A stretch of DNA of 5,943 nucleotides from Akkermansiaceae bacterium. GTDB taxonomy: Bacteria > Verrucomicrobiota > Verrucomicrobiia > Verrucomicrobiales > Akkermansiaceae. A program made the translations under genes and the position numbers. The notes beneath the pieces were generated by a model. The model saw only the letters and a program-made list of their open reading frames with translations, was not told where the DNA came from and searched no databases. Of the stretch, positions 1-5,941 are shown piece after piece. Within the stretch, counting starts at the first letter, position 1, and each line of letters starts with the position of its first letter. The stretch spans positions 1 through 5,943 of the forward strand of contig JALZWJ010000092.1 of assembly GCA_023300065.1 (NCBI GenBank), read 5' to 3'.

Positions 1-2
1 CC

Positions 3-584
3 GGCGTCTTCGGATCTCGCCCTTCTCGCCGCACTGGCAAGAAAGCCTCGCTCAAAGATCTGCGCGCGATCCCGTGGGTCTTCTCCTGGACGCAAGCCCG
101 CTTCTACCTCCCTGGTTGGTATGGCGTCGGCTCCGGGCTGGAGGCAATCGGCGAGGAAGCCTACCAGAACATTAAGGACAATCTTCCTAAGTTTGACTTC
201 CTCCGCTACGTCTTCACCAACATCGAGTCCTCCCTCGCCTCCGCGAATATGGAGACGATGAAGCAGTATGCGAACCTCTGCCCGGATGAAGCTCTGCGTG
301 AGCGTCTCCTCAGCCAGATCTTAGAGGAATATGATAAAACCCGTAGATTAGTATACGACCTCTTCGGCCGTGAATTCGACTCCCGCCGCCCTCGCATGGA
401 GAAAACGCTCGCGGTGCGTGAGGTCCCTCTGGAGGTTCTCCACAAACAGCAGATCTCATTGTTGAAAAATTGGCGTGCTGCGGGGAGCCCCGTGGAGGAG
501 GAAGGTGGACGCTTTGACCGCGACTTCCTCGCGCTCCAACTCACCATCAATGCAATCTCATCCGGCCTCCGCGAGACGGGTTGA
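3..584 (+). CDS. ppc: Phosphoenolpyruvate carboxylase, C-terminal part (5' end outside window)
   Basis: This is the last 193 residues of phosphoenolpyruvate carboxylase, the cytoplasmic enzyme that adds bicarbonate to PEP to give oxaloacetate and so refills the TCA cycle. The frame is open from base 3, with no start in the window; the internal ATG at 249 is not the real start. Family landmarks are plain. A GSRPSRR phosphate-site motif lies at the very beginning, followed by LRAIPWVFSWTQ and LPGWYGVGSGLE, which match the GSRPAKR, LRAIPWIFAWTQ and LPAWLGAGTAL blocks I recall from the E. coli enzyme. The protein ends in LTINAISSGLRETG, matching the hallmark C-terminus of the family, which usually ends in NTG; here the Asn is Glu. 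Full-length members are around 900 residues, so about four fifths lies upstream. The last stretch (about residues 80-193) is more divergent than the catalytic core, as usual. The next gene begins 51 bases downstream on the same strand, with no clear terminator between them. Confidence 0.96.
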   Translation, partial: GVFGSRPSRRTGKKASLKDLRAIPWVFSWTQARFYLPGWYGVGSGLEAIGEEAYQNIKDNLPKFDFLRYVFTNIESSLASANMETMKQYANLCPDEALRERLLSQILEEYDKTRRLVYDLFGREFDSRRPRMEKTLAVREVPLEVLHKQQISLLKNWRAAGSPVEEEGGRFDRDFLALQLTINAISSGLRETG

Positions 585-591
585 TCCACCT

Positions 592-620
592 TTGACACGC
601 TTGCCCTCTTCTCTGATTCA
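592..620 (+). promoter_or_regulatory. Possible sigma70-like promoter before the sugar dehydrogenase gene
   Basis: A perfect -35 hexamer TTGACA lies at 592-597 in the short gap after ppc. Seventeen bases on, the -10 position (615-620) reads GATTCA, a poor match to TATAAT. Transcription from here would start near 627, giving a very short leader before the ATG at 636. The weak -10 means this could be chance. Confidence 0.3.
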
Positions 621-635
621 AGCCATGGTTTGTGG

Positions 636-2282
636 ATGAGATTTATAAGCGCCCTACTCGCCTCGCTCCCTCTTTTCGCCTTTGGCGAGGCGAAGGTGCC
701 TGCGGACGAGCACTTCCGTGTCGATACGGTGGCGGGGGGCTTTGTTGATGCGATGGAAATCGCGGTCACGCCGAGGGGGGCTGTCTTCGTGATCGAGCGG
801 ACGGGGGCGTTAAAGATCGTGAATCCCGAGAGCGGGGAAATAAAGCTCATTGAGACGCTGCCCGTCGAGGTCCGTAAAGACCAATACGCACGGGAATGCG
901 GTTTACTAGGCATCACACTGGACCCGAACTTTGCAAAAAATCAGTGGCTTTATCTCTACTACTCGGCGAAGGAAAAATCAGTCCACCGGTTGGCTCGCTA
1001 TCAATTTGATGGGAAGAAAATCCACTCGCCTAAGACGCTCCTAGAAGTCCCGCAAGATCGTGAGAATGGAACCTGTCACGAGGGTGGGTCTTTGGCCTTT
1101 GGGCCGGATGGCTGCCTCTACCTCTCCACCGGAGATAACACATGCCCATTCAAATCAAATGGCTCAGCGCCGATCGACGAGGGCCCAGACCGCAAGTGGT
1201 ATGACGCGCAGCGCTCCGCCGGAAACACGAACGACCTACGTGGTAAAATCCTCCGTATCAAGCCCACCGCAGAAGGCGGCTACACGATTCCAGAAGGAAA
1301 CCTTTTCCCAAAAGGCACCGATAAAACAAAACCTGAGATCTACGTGATGGGGTGCCGGAATCCCTACCGAATCTCGGTCGATCAAAAAACGAATGACCTT
1401 TACTGGGGAAAAGTCGGCCCCGATGCCGGAAAGGACACCAGCCGTGGCCCACGTGGATATGACGAAATCAACCGGGCCCGCAAAGCCGGAAACTATGGCT
1501 GGCCCTACTTCAGCGCGGATAACAAGGCCTACACCGATTACGACTTCGTGACGAAGAAGAAGGGTGCAAAATTCGACCCCGCCAAGCCGATCAACACATC
1601 AGTCAACAACACTGGCCTCACCGAACTCCCCCCCGCTCAACCGGCCTTCTGGTTCTACTCACGCGCCTCAGCCTGCGCTGGTCCGGTCTTCTATGCCGAT
1701 CACTACCCGACTGATCAGGGCGGCCTCCCGAAGGCGCTCGATGGCTGCCTTATCATCTACGATTGGACCAGCACTTGGATGCGCCTCATCAAACTCGATG
1801 AAAAAGGTGACATCGCATGGAATGAATCTTGGCTTGGAAAATATCGTTTCGTCCATCCCGGCGATATGGAGATGGGGCCTAAGGGAGAGCTCTACATCCT
1901 CGAATACGGCTCAGCGTGGTATGATGGTAAGGACGGTAAATTAAAGCGTGTGACCTACTCCGATACCCCTCAAGTGATCGAAGCCCCGGCCTCTGATCCA
2001 CGCATGGCGGGCCTCCCTACGGATCACCCCGGCACCGCATTGATCGCCGGCACGACCTGCCTCGCGTGTCACAGCACCCAGCATCAATCGATTGGGCCAA
2101 GCTTCCGCGATGTTGCTAAAAAGTATCAGAACGATCCAAAGGCAAGCGAGACCCTCGCCGAGAAAATCATCAAAGGTGGCGTGGGAGTGTGGGGTGAGCA
2201 GCCGATGCCACCGCACCCGCAGCACAACATCGAAGAGACTCAGCAGATGATCGAGGCCATCCTTCAAGTCCCCACGAAATGA
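636..2282 (+). CDS. Exported PQQ-dependent sugar dehydrogenase-like protein with C-terminal cytochrome c domain
   Basis: Likely a periplasmic quinoprotein that oxidises a sugar or related alcohol with PQQ and passes electrons to its own haem c domain and then to the respiratory chain. Numbering is from the ATG at 636 (548 residues). That start gives a clean signal peptide (residues 1-19, MRFISALLASLPLFAFGEA); an in-frame TTG at 630 would add only Met-Trp, and neither has a clear ribosome binding site. Residues about 25-445 are a beta-propeller of the glucose/sorbosone dehydrogenase type. The landmarks are CHEGGSLAFGPDG with His148 at the position of the catalytic base, STGDNT, NTNDLRGKILRI, and GCRNPYRIS with Arg241-Asn242 matching the PQQ-contacting Arg-Asn of soluble glucose dehydrogenase. 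Residues about 462-548 form a class I cytochrome c: CLACH at 475-479 binds haem and Met524 in QPMPPHP is the probable axial ligand. Seven further cysteines in the propeller are many for an exported protein. The substrate cannot be read from the sequence. The stop overlaps the next start by 4 bases (ATGA). Confidence 0.9.
   Translation: MRFISALLASLPLFAFGEAKVPADEHFRVDTVAGGFVDAMEIAVTPRGAVFVIERTGALKIVNPESGEIKLIETLPVEVRKDQYARECGLLGITLDPNFAKNQWLYLYYSAKEKSVHRLARYQFDGKKIHSPKTLLEVPQDRENGTCHEGGSLAFGPDGCLYLSTGDNTCPFKSNGSAPIDEGPDRKWYDAQRSAGNTNDLRGKILRIKPTAEGGYTIPEGNLFPKGTDKTKPEIYVMGCRNPYRISVDQKTNDLYWGKVGPDAGKDTSRGPRGYDEINRARKAGNYGWPYFSADNKAYTDYDFVTKKKGAKFDPAKPINTSVNNTGLTELPPAQPAFWFYSRASACAGPVFYADHYPTDQGGLPKALDGCLIIYDWTSTWMRLIKLDEKGDIAWNESWLGKYRFVHPGDMEMGPKGELYILEYGSAWYDGKDGKLKRVTYSDTPQVIEAPASDPRMAGLPTDHPGTALIAGTTCLACHSTQHQSIGPSFRDVAKKYQNDPKASETLAEKIIKGGVGVWGEQPMPPHPQHNIEETQQMIEAILQVPTK
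2058..2072 (+). other. Haem c attachment motif CXXCH
   Basis: Codons for Cys-Leu-Ala-Cys-His, residues 475-479 of the dehydrogenase. This is the only CXXCH in the protein, so one covalent haem is expected. The likely Met ligand is encoded at 2205-2207. The spacing of about 45 residues fits a small cytochrome c of the c551/c552 kind. Confidence 0.92.
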
Positions 2283-2905
2283 CTCTCGTTTACCAAGACG
2301 AAGACATCGTGGTCGTCGAAAAACCCAGCGGCTTCCTCTCGGTTCCCGGACGTGGGCCGGAAAAAATTGATTCCGTCTCCCACCGGATCCGCACCACCAT
2401 TCCGGGGTGCATTGACCAGCCATCGGTCCACCGGCTCGATATGGACACCTCCGGCTTGATGGTATTGGCCCTCACCACAGAGGCCCACCGTCACCTCTCA
2501 CGGCAGTTTCAAGACCGCCTCACCGACAAGCACTACCTCGCCCTTTTAGAAGGTGAGTTGGCCGGGGAAGAAGGTGAAATCAACCTCCCCTTCCGCCTCG
2601 ATGTCGAGAACCGCCCGCACCAAATCTATGATGACGTGCATGGAAAAATGGGGACCACGCATTGGAAAAAAATCGGCATTGAAAACGGCCTGACCCGCAT
2701 CGCCTTTCACCCCATCACGGGGCGCACGCACCAACTGCGGGTGCACTCGGCGCATGAGAAAGGGCTCGGCATCCCCATCGTCGGGGACCCGCTCTATGGA
2801 AATGGAATCAACCCCGGCGAGATGAAACTCCACGCCACCGAGCTGACTTTCACCCACCCCACAACGGCTGAACGCCTCACGTTCAAGTCTCCCCCGCCGT
2901 TCTAA
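2279..2905 (+). CDS. rluA: RluA-family RNA pseudouridine synthase
   Basis: Cytoplasmic enzyme that isomerises specific uridines in RNA to pseudouridine; 208 residues, close to the 219 of E. coli RluA. The N-terminus LVYQDEDIVVVEKPSGFLSVPGR is very like that of E. coli RluA, which modifies 23S rRNA U746 and U32 of some tRNAs. The catalytic motif HRLDMDTSG lies at residues 51-59, with Asp54 as the nucleophile. QFQDR (76-80), an NRPHQ segment (111-115) and ITGRTHQLRVH (146-156) are the other family blocks, and VGDPLYG follows at 168-174. There is no N-terminal S4 domain, which also fits RluA rather than RluB/C/D/E/F types. The start ATG overlaps the dehydrogenase stop codon, so translation is probably coupled and the two genes are co-transcribed, although their functions have no obvious link. 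The family is certain; the exact RNA target is inferred by similarity. Confidence 0.93.
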   Translation: MTLVYQDEDIVVVEKPSGFLSVPGRGPEKIDSVSHRIRTTIPGCIDQPSVHRLDMDTSGLMVLALTTEAHRHLSRQFQDRLTDKHYLALLEGELAGEEGEINLPFRLDVENRPHQIYDDVHGKMGTTHWKKIGIENGLTRIAFHPITGRTHQLRVHSAHEKGLGIPIVGDPLYGNGINPGEMKLHATELTFTHPTTAERLTFKSPPPF

Positions 2906-2912
2906 GCGGCGG
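2894..2912 (+). repeat. GC-rich hairpin over the rluA stop codon
   Basis: CCGCCG (2894-2899) and CGGCGG (2907-2912) form a perfect 6-bp stem around a 7-base loop that contains the TAA stop. No T-run follows (the next bases are CCATCATCACC), so it does not look like a standard intrinsic terminator. It could still slow transcription or protect the 3' end of the upstream message. Confidence 0.35.
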
Positions 2913-2940
2913 CCATCATCACCTTCATCATCTACCTCCC

Positions 2941-2972
2941 TTGAAATAAACCTTGCATAACAAGGTAGCTTG
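2941..2972 (+). promoter_or_regulatory. Probable padR promoter/operator with overlapping inverted repeats
   Basis: The 84-base gap before padR holds a perfect inverted repeat, ACCTTG-CATAA-CAAGGT (2950-2966). Overlapping it is a second, smaller one, CAAG-GTAG-CTTG (2961-2972). A good -35-like hexamer TTGAAA (2941-2946) sits just upstream; the best -10 candidate, TAGCTT at 2966-2971, is weak and the spacing (19) is long. PadR proteins bind as dimers to short palindromes near their own promoters, so this is the natural place for autoregulation. The repeat is directly visible; its role as an operator is inferred. Confidence 0.5.
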
Positions 2973-2989
2973 CCGTTAGTTATTTTCAT

Positions 2990-3334
2990 ATGAGCGATGG
3001 CTTCGACAACTGGACAGTCCAACTTCGGAAGGGCATTCTGGAGTTCTGCGTCCTCTCCTCCATCGCCGCGGACGAAGAAAGCTACGGTTACGAACTGGTC
3101 AAAAAGCTCGTCAATGCCCCCGGCCTCGATGCCTCAGAGGGAAGCATCTACCCCCTTCTCTCACGCATGAGAAAACAAGGACTCATCCAGTCCCGGCTCG
3201 AAGAAAGCGATGCTGGCCCCGCCCGTAAATACTACCGCCTCACAGCGACTGGCAAGGCCCGCAGTCTCGCCATGAAGTCTTACTACGGCAGCCTCACCGC
3301 CGCCGTACAATCACTCAGCAATCCTCAAAAATAA
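2990..3334 (+). CDS. PadR-family transcriptional regulator
   Basis: A small winged-helix DNA-binding protein of 114 residues, the usual size of the short PadR subfamily that has only the DNA-binding domain and one dimerisation helix. Diagnostic motifs run through the whole length: NWTVQLRKGILEFCVLSSI (residues 7-25), SYGYELVKKL (31-40), ASEGSIYPLLSRMRKQGLI (48-66, recognition helix and following strand), ESDAGPARKYYRLTATG (72-88), then a C-terminal helix (about 89-110). PadR proteins are mostly repressors that release DNA on binding a ligand or partner; no ligand can be inferred here. It begins after an intergenic region with palindromes, has no visible Shine-Dalgarno sequence, and lies 6 bases before the large membrane protein gene, which is almost certainly in the same operon and its main target. 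Confidence 0.95.
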   Translation: MSDGFDNWTVQLRKGILEFCVLSSIAADEESYGYELVKKLVNAPGLDASEGSIYPLLSRMRKQGLIQSRLEESDAGPARKYYRLTATGKARSLAMKSYYGSLTAAVQSLSNPQK

Positions 3335-3340
3335 TTTTTC

Positions 3341-5941
3341 ATGAAGAACGATCATTGGCTCACCCAAGAAGCCCGACATGCCCTCGATACTTGGGAACAA
3401 ACTCACCGCGCTCGGTGGGAGCTTGAGCAAGCAGACCCTAAGGAAGTGCGAGCAGATCTGGAAGCCCACCTCTGGCACAGCCGCGAGGGAAGCACGGAGC
3501 CCGTCACCCTTCCGCAAGTAGAAAGAGCGATTGATGAAATGGCTCTGCCCAGCATGCAGGTTTGGGAATCCTCCCCCATTAGACAGGAACCTCGCCGCGG
3601 CTTCTTAAGGCGTTGCGCAGGATTCTTCACGATGCCCTTTTTCTACAGTATCTGGCCGCTCGTGATCGTCCTTGGTGAGATTTTCACCGGCACACTTGCC
3701 TCCTTGTTTTTTGATCCCCTTTCCCGCCTTCCTCAAATCATCCTCATCCTTTCCTTTTCCATTTTAGGCCTCTTTAACCTCTTCAACACTTTTGAAAAAT
3801 CGAGACCTATCTGGCTCACCATTCTCCGTGGCGCGGGTGTTATTGTCGCTGGATACTGGGGGCTCCTCCTCCTGCCCATCCTTCTCATCGGAACCCTCGG
3901 GTATGGCGCAGGAGTCATCGCGACCGTCGGGTTAGGCCTCTTAGCGGTCCCCCTATTCCTCCTGTGCGCGCTGGCCGCAGCCGCGCCGCTTTACCTTACC
4001 TTTGGGTTCCTTAAACGCGGTTATCCAGAATCTCATCACACCCCTTGGCTCATCGGAATGCTCCTCGGCCTCGGTCTGTTGCTCCTTGTCGAGGCTCCCG
4101 CCTACATCACCCGCTATGGCGTAGCCAACAACAATCCAGCTCTCATTCGGAGTCTAGGCTCTGAGGAAACCCTTCTCGCGATGTGCTACGAGGGCCCGAT
4201 TGGCCAAAGAAGTTTCACTGATACTTCAGGTTTCATTCCGAGTCTTTTGAGGACCACCTTCTTCAGCTCCAGCTCAAGAACGAAAAACCGCAGCGAGCAA
4301 AATCACGAACTCTATTACCGCGTCACTGGCCGCGCTTTCAATAGCGAAGAACCACCAAGCTCTGGGCTTTTCAGCCATGGGGGTGGACGAACCGCAGGCG
4401 GGGTAATTTTCGATAAAGATCTCGGAAGCGATGGAGTCTCCGCTCGTGTCGCAGATCTCGATCTCGCGACCTCTCGGCTCGATGCTCACGTCGATTCGGC
4501 CTCCGGCCTTGGCTATTGGGAATGGACCATGGAGTTCGAAAACTCCGGTTTCCGTAACAAAGAAGCCCGCATGCAGCTGCTCCTTCCGAACGAGGGAGTC
4601 GTCTCCCGCCTCACACTCTGGGTCAATGGCGAGGCCCAAGAAGCCGCCTTTTCCTCCACCGCAAAAGTGACGCAAGCCTACAAATCTGTCGCCGTCGCAG
4701 AAAGGCGCGACCCCGTCCTAGTTCGCTGGGTAGGATCCGACCGCGTCCTTGTTCAATGCTTCCCCGTTCTCCCGGAAGAAAACATGCGCATCCGGATCGG
4801 CATCACCGCCCCGCTCGATTCTGACGGCCGTCTTTTCCTGCCCCGTATCATCGAGAAAAACTTTGGGATCTCCGCCGAGCTCGACACCGATATCTGGGTT
4901 CAAGGCGATCTCGAAATGTCCCTCGATGGCCTCAAAGGAAAAGGGACAAAAGGTCAATGGCGCGAGACTCACGGCACCCTCTCAGCTCGCCACCTCATGG
5001 CCGCCCACACCCACGTGCAATGTGCGCTTCCAGACCAAGTCGGCACCGTCTGGACCGGCGATCAATTCTCCGGTAAAAAGCTCGTCCGCATCCCCCTCCC
5101 CGCAAACACCAAAACCGAAAAACAAAGCGTCGTCCTTGTCGTCGATGGCTCATCATACTTTGGCGATTGGGCTGATGCCGCAGACGAGGCCATTGCCGTG
5201 CTGCGTAACTCAGGTCATGAAATCGAAGTCATTCTCGCCGCCAATGAAGAGGTTCATACAAACTTCACCAGTCTCAGCGAATTCCACTTCGGTGGCGGAC
5301 AGGACTGCATTCCAGCACTGGAAGCAGGCCTCCACCTCGCCAACGAGAGGCGCACCCGCCACCTCATCTGGCTGCACGGATCCCAGCCCGTTTCATTTAA
5401 GAACGAAGAAGGCTTCCTCCAGCTTCTTGAACGAGGCTTCCATCAAGTTGACTTCAGCGTCATCGACCTCGCCGGAGGCCCAAATCGTCTTCTCGAAAAA
5501 GCGGCCAAACGGATTGGAATCGCGAACAACGCCCGCCCCAGTTCACCTGATAAACTTTCTGCCGAACTCGTAAAACTCATCCAGCCGAGTTCTCAGAAAT
5601 TCCAGTGGCTTGAGCAACCCGCCGCCCCTACCGAAGGGCAAGAAGTCTGGGATCACCTCGCCCGCTGGCACGTCTGGCAGCAGGTTAAAAAGCACGCCGT
5701 TGGATCCACCGATCACGCCCACCTCGCAAAGATCGCCGCAAAATACCAACTCGTCACCCCTGTGAGTGGAGCGGTCGTCTTAGAAACGAAGCAGGACTAT
5801 CAGCGCTTCGGCCTCAAACAAGTCGACGCCTCCACAACCCCGTCCATCCCGGGAGTTCCGGAGCCCTCCACCGCCCTTCTCACTTTCCTCGGCAGCCTCA
5901 TGCTCTTTCGCCGTAACCGCGCCCTCCCTACGAAGGGTTAA
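3341..5941 (+). CDS. PadR-linked polytopic membrane protein with HAAS-like, VIT and vWA-like domains and PEP-CTERM signal
   Basis: An 866-residue envelope protein of unknown role. Residues about 5-85 are soluble and helical (PKEVRADLEAHLWHSRE, then LPQVERAIDEMALP), resembling the HAAS/DUF1700-type domains found beside PadR genes. About five membrane helices follow (near 101-123, 132-150, 164-186, 189-221, 236-256). Lys/Arg-rich loops at 152-163 and 225-226 put the N-terminus in the cytoplasm and everything after 257 in the periplasm. Residues 258-385 have no domain I recognise. Residues about 390-490 look like a VIT domain (WEWTMEFENSGFRNKEARM, LLLPNEGVVSRLTLWVNGE, QAYKSV). Residues about 595-728 look like a von Willebrand A fold, but its metal site is degraded. 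A tail with LVTPVSGAVVLET (804-816) leads to VPEPSTALLTF (839-849), a hydrophobic stretch and RRNR, a standard PEP-CTERM signal for exosortase. There is no Shine-Dalgarno sequence; the ATG 6 bases after padR is the first in frame and gives a complete HAAS-like domain. Overall it resembles the VIT proteins of exosortase systems in Bacteroidota. Domain order is well supported; function is not. Confidence 0.88.
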   Translation: MKNDHWLTQEARHALDTWEQTHRARWELEQADPKEVRADLEAHLWHSREGSTEPVTLPQVERAIDEMALPSMQVWESSPIRQEPRRGFLRRCAGFFTMPFFYSIWPLVIVLGEIFTGTLASLFFDPLSRLPQIILILSFSILGLFNLFNTFEKSRPIWLTILRGAGVIVAGYWGLLLLPILLIGTLGYGAGVIATVGLGLLAVPLFLLCALAAAAPLYLTFGFLKRGYPESHHTPWLIGMLLGLGLLLLVEAPAYITRYGVANNNPALIRSLGSEETLLAMCYEGPIGQRSFTDTSGFIPSLLRTTFFSSSSRTKNRSEQNHELYYRVTGRAFNSEEPPSSGLFSHGGGRTAGGVIFDKDLGSDGVSARVADLDLATSRLDAHVDSASGLGYWEWTMEFENSGFRNKEARMQLLLPNEGVVSRLTLWVNGEAQEAAFSSTAKVTQAYKSVAVAERRDPVLVRWVGSDRVLVQCFPVLPEENMRIRIGITAPLDSDGRLFLPRIIEKNFGISAELDTDIWVQGDLEMSLDGLKGKGTKGQWRETHGTLSARHLMAAHTHVQCALPDQVGTVWTGDQFSGKKLVRIPLPANTKTEKQSVVLVVDGSSYFGDWADAADEAIAVLRNSGHEIEVILAANEEVHTNFTSLSEFHFGGGQDCIPALEAGLHLANERRTRHLIWLHGSQPVSFKNEEGFLQLLERGFHQVDFSVIDLAGGPNRLLEKAAKRIGIANNARPSSPDKLSAELVKLIQPSSQKFQWLEQPAAPTEGQEVWDHLARWHVWQQVKKHAVGSTDHAHLAKIAAKYQLVTPVSGAVVLETKQDYQRFGLKQVDASTTPSIPGVPEPSTALLTFLGSLMLFRRNRALPTKG
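3353..3595 (+). other. HAAS-like cytoplasmic domain of the VIT protein
   Basis: Residues 5-85 are charged and helical. DPKEVRADLEAHL (32-44) resembles the helix of HAAS-type domains that carries the EELEEHL-like signature, and PQVERAIDEMALP (58-70) resembles the following EEAIERLGDP-like segment. HAAS-type domains occur in membrane proteins encoded beside PadR genes. Similarity was judged by eye. Confidence 0.6.
4508..4810 (+). other. VIT-like domain region
   Basis: Residues 390-490 follow the usual course of a VIT (vault/inter-alpha-trypsin) domain. There is a strand pair with FENSGFRNKEA, then LLLPNEGVVSRLTLWVNG, an A-x-x-x-Y turn (AKVTQAYKSV), a DPVLVRW strand, and a closing VLPEENMRIRIGITAPL strand. 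VIT domains usually precede a vWA domain, as here, and are often found in secreted or surface proteins. Confidence 0.7.
5123..5524 (+). other. vWA-like domain region with degenerate MIDAS
   Basis: Residues 595-728 begin with QSVVLVVDGSSYF, matching the first strand and DxSxS loop of a von Willebrand A domain. They continue through GGGQDCIPALEAGL and RHLIWLHGSQP, the positions of the GGT and TDG motifs. Asp602 and Ser604 are present. The third loop residue is Tyr606 instead of Ser, the Thr of GGT is Gln654, and the Asp of TDG is His679. Metal binding of the usual kind is therefore doubtful. Confidence 0.6.
5855..5920 (+). other. PEP-CTERM exosortase sorting signal
   Basis: Residues 839-860 hold VPEPST, a hydrophobic helix (ALLTFLGSLMLF) and a basic end (RRNR). 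This is the three-part PEP-CTERM signal cut by exosortases in exopolysaccharide-producing Gram-negative bacteria. Only six residues follow. No exosortase gene lies in the window. Confidence 0.88.

Noticed and set aside
249..584. Stand-alone 111-residue gene starting at ATG 249
   Set aside because: The same frame is open upstream to base 3 and encodes conserved PEP carboxylase blocks, so this ATG is an internal Met.
206..916. 236-codon open frame on the minus strand
   Set aside because: It lies antisense to the C-terminus of ppc and the start of the dehydrogenase, both firmly identified. Its translation is rich in Ser and Arg with no recognisable motif, as expected from a GC-rich shadow frame.
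1941..2423. 160-codon minus-strand open frame across the dehydrogenase-rluA junction
   Set aside because: It is antisense to the cytochrome domain and the RluA N-terminus, both with clear motifs; no plausible protein features.
2913..2933. TCATC-rich short repeats after rluA as a tandem repeat or CRISPR-like element
   Set aside because: Only a few bases long, imperfect, and without regular spacing; best treated as simple sequence.
2546..3022. 158-codon minus-strand open frame covering the padR upstream region
   Set aside because: Considered as a divergent gene facing padR, but it mostly mirrors rluA codons and shows no family motif, so the intergenic region is better read as a promoter.
4749..5573. 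274-codon open frame on the plus strand inside the VIT protein gene
   Set aside because: It is an out-of-frame shadow of the VIT/vWA coding region. The translation is a Ser/Pro/Lys-rich string without domain structure, while the main frame has clear domains.
5926..5937. CCCT-ACGA-AGGG mini-hairpin at the end of the last gene as a terminator
   Set aside because: The stem is only 4 bp and lies inside the coding end; the window stops 2 bases after the stop codon, so any real terminator cannot be seen.
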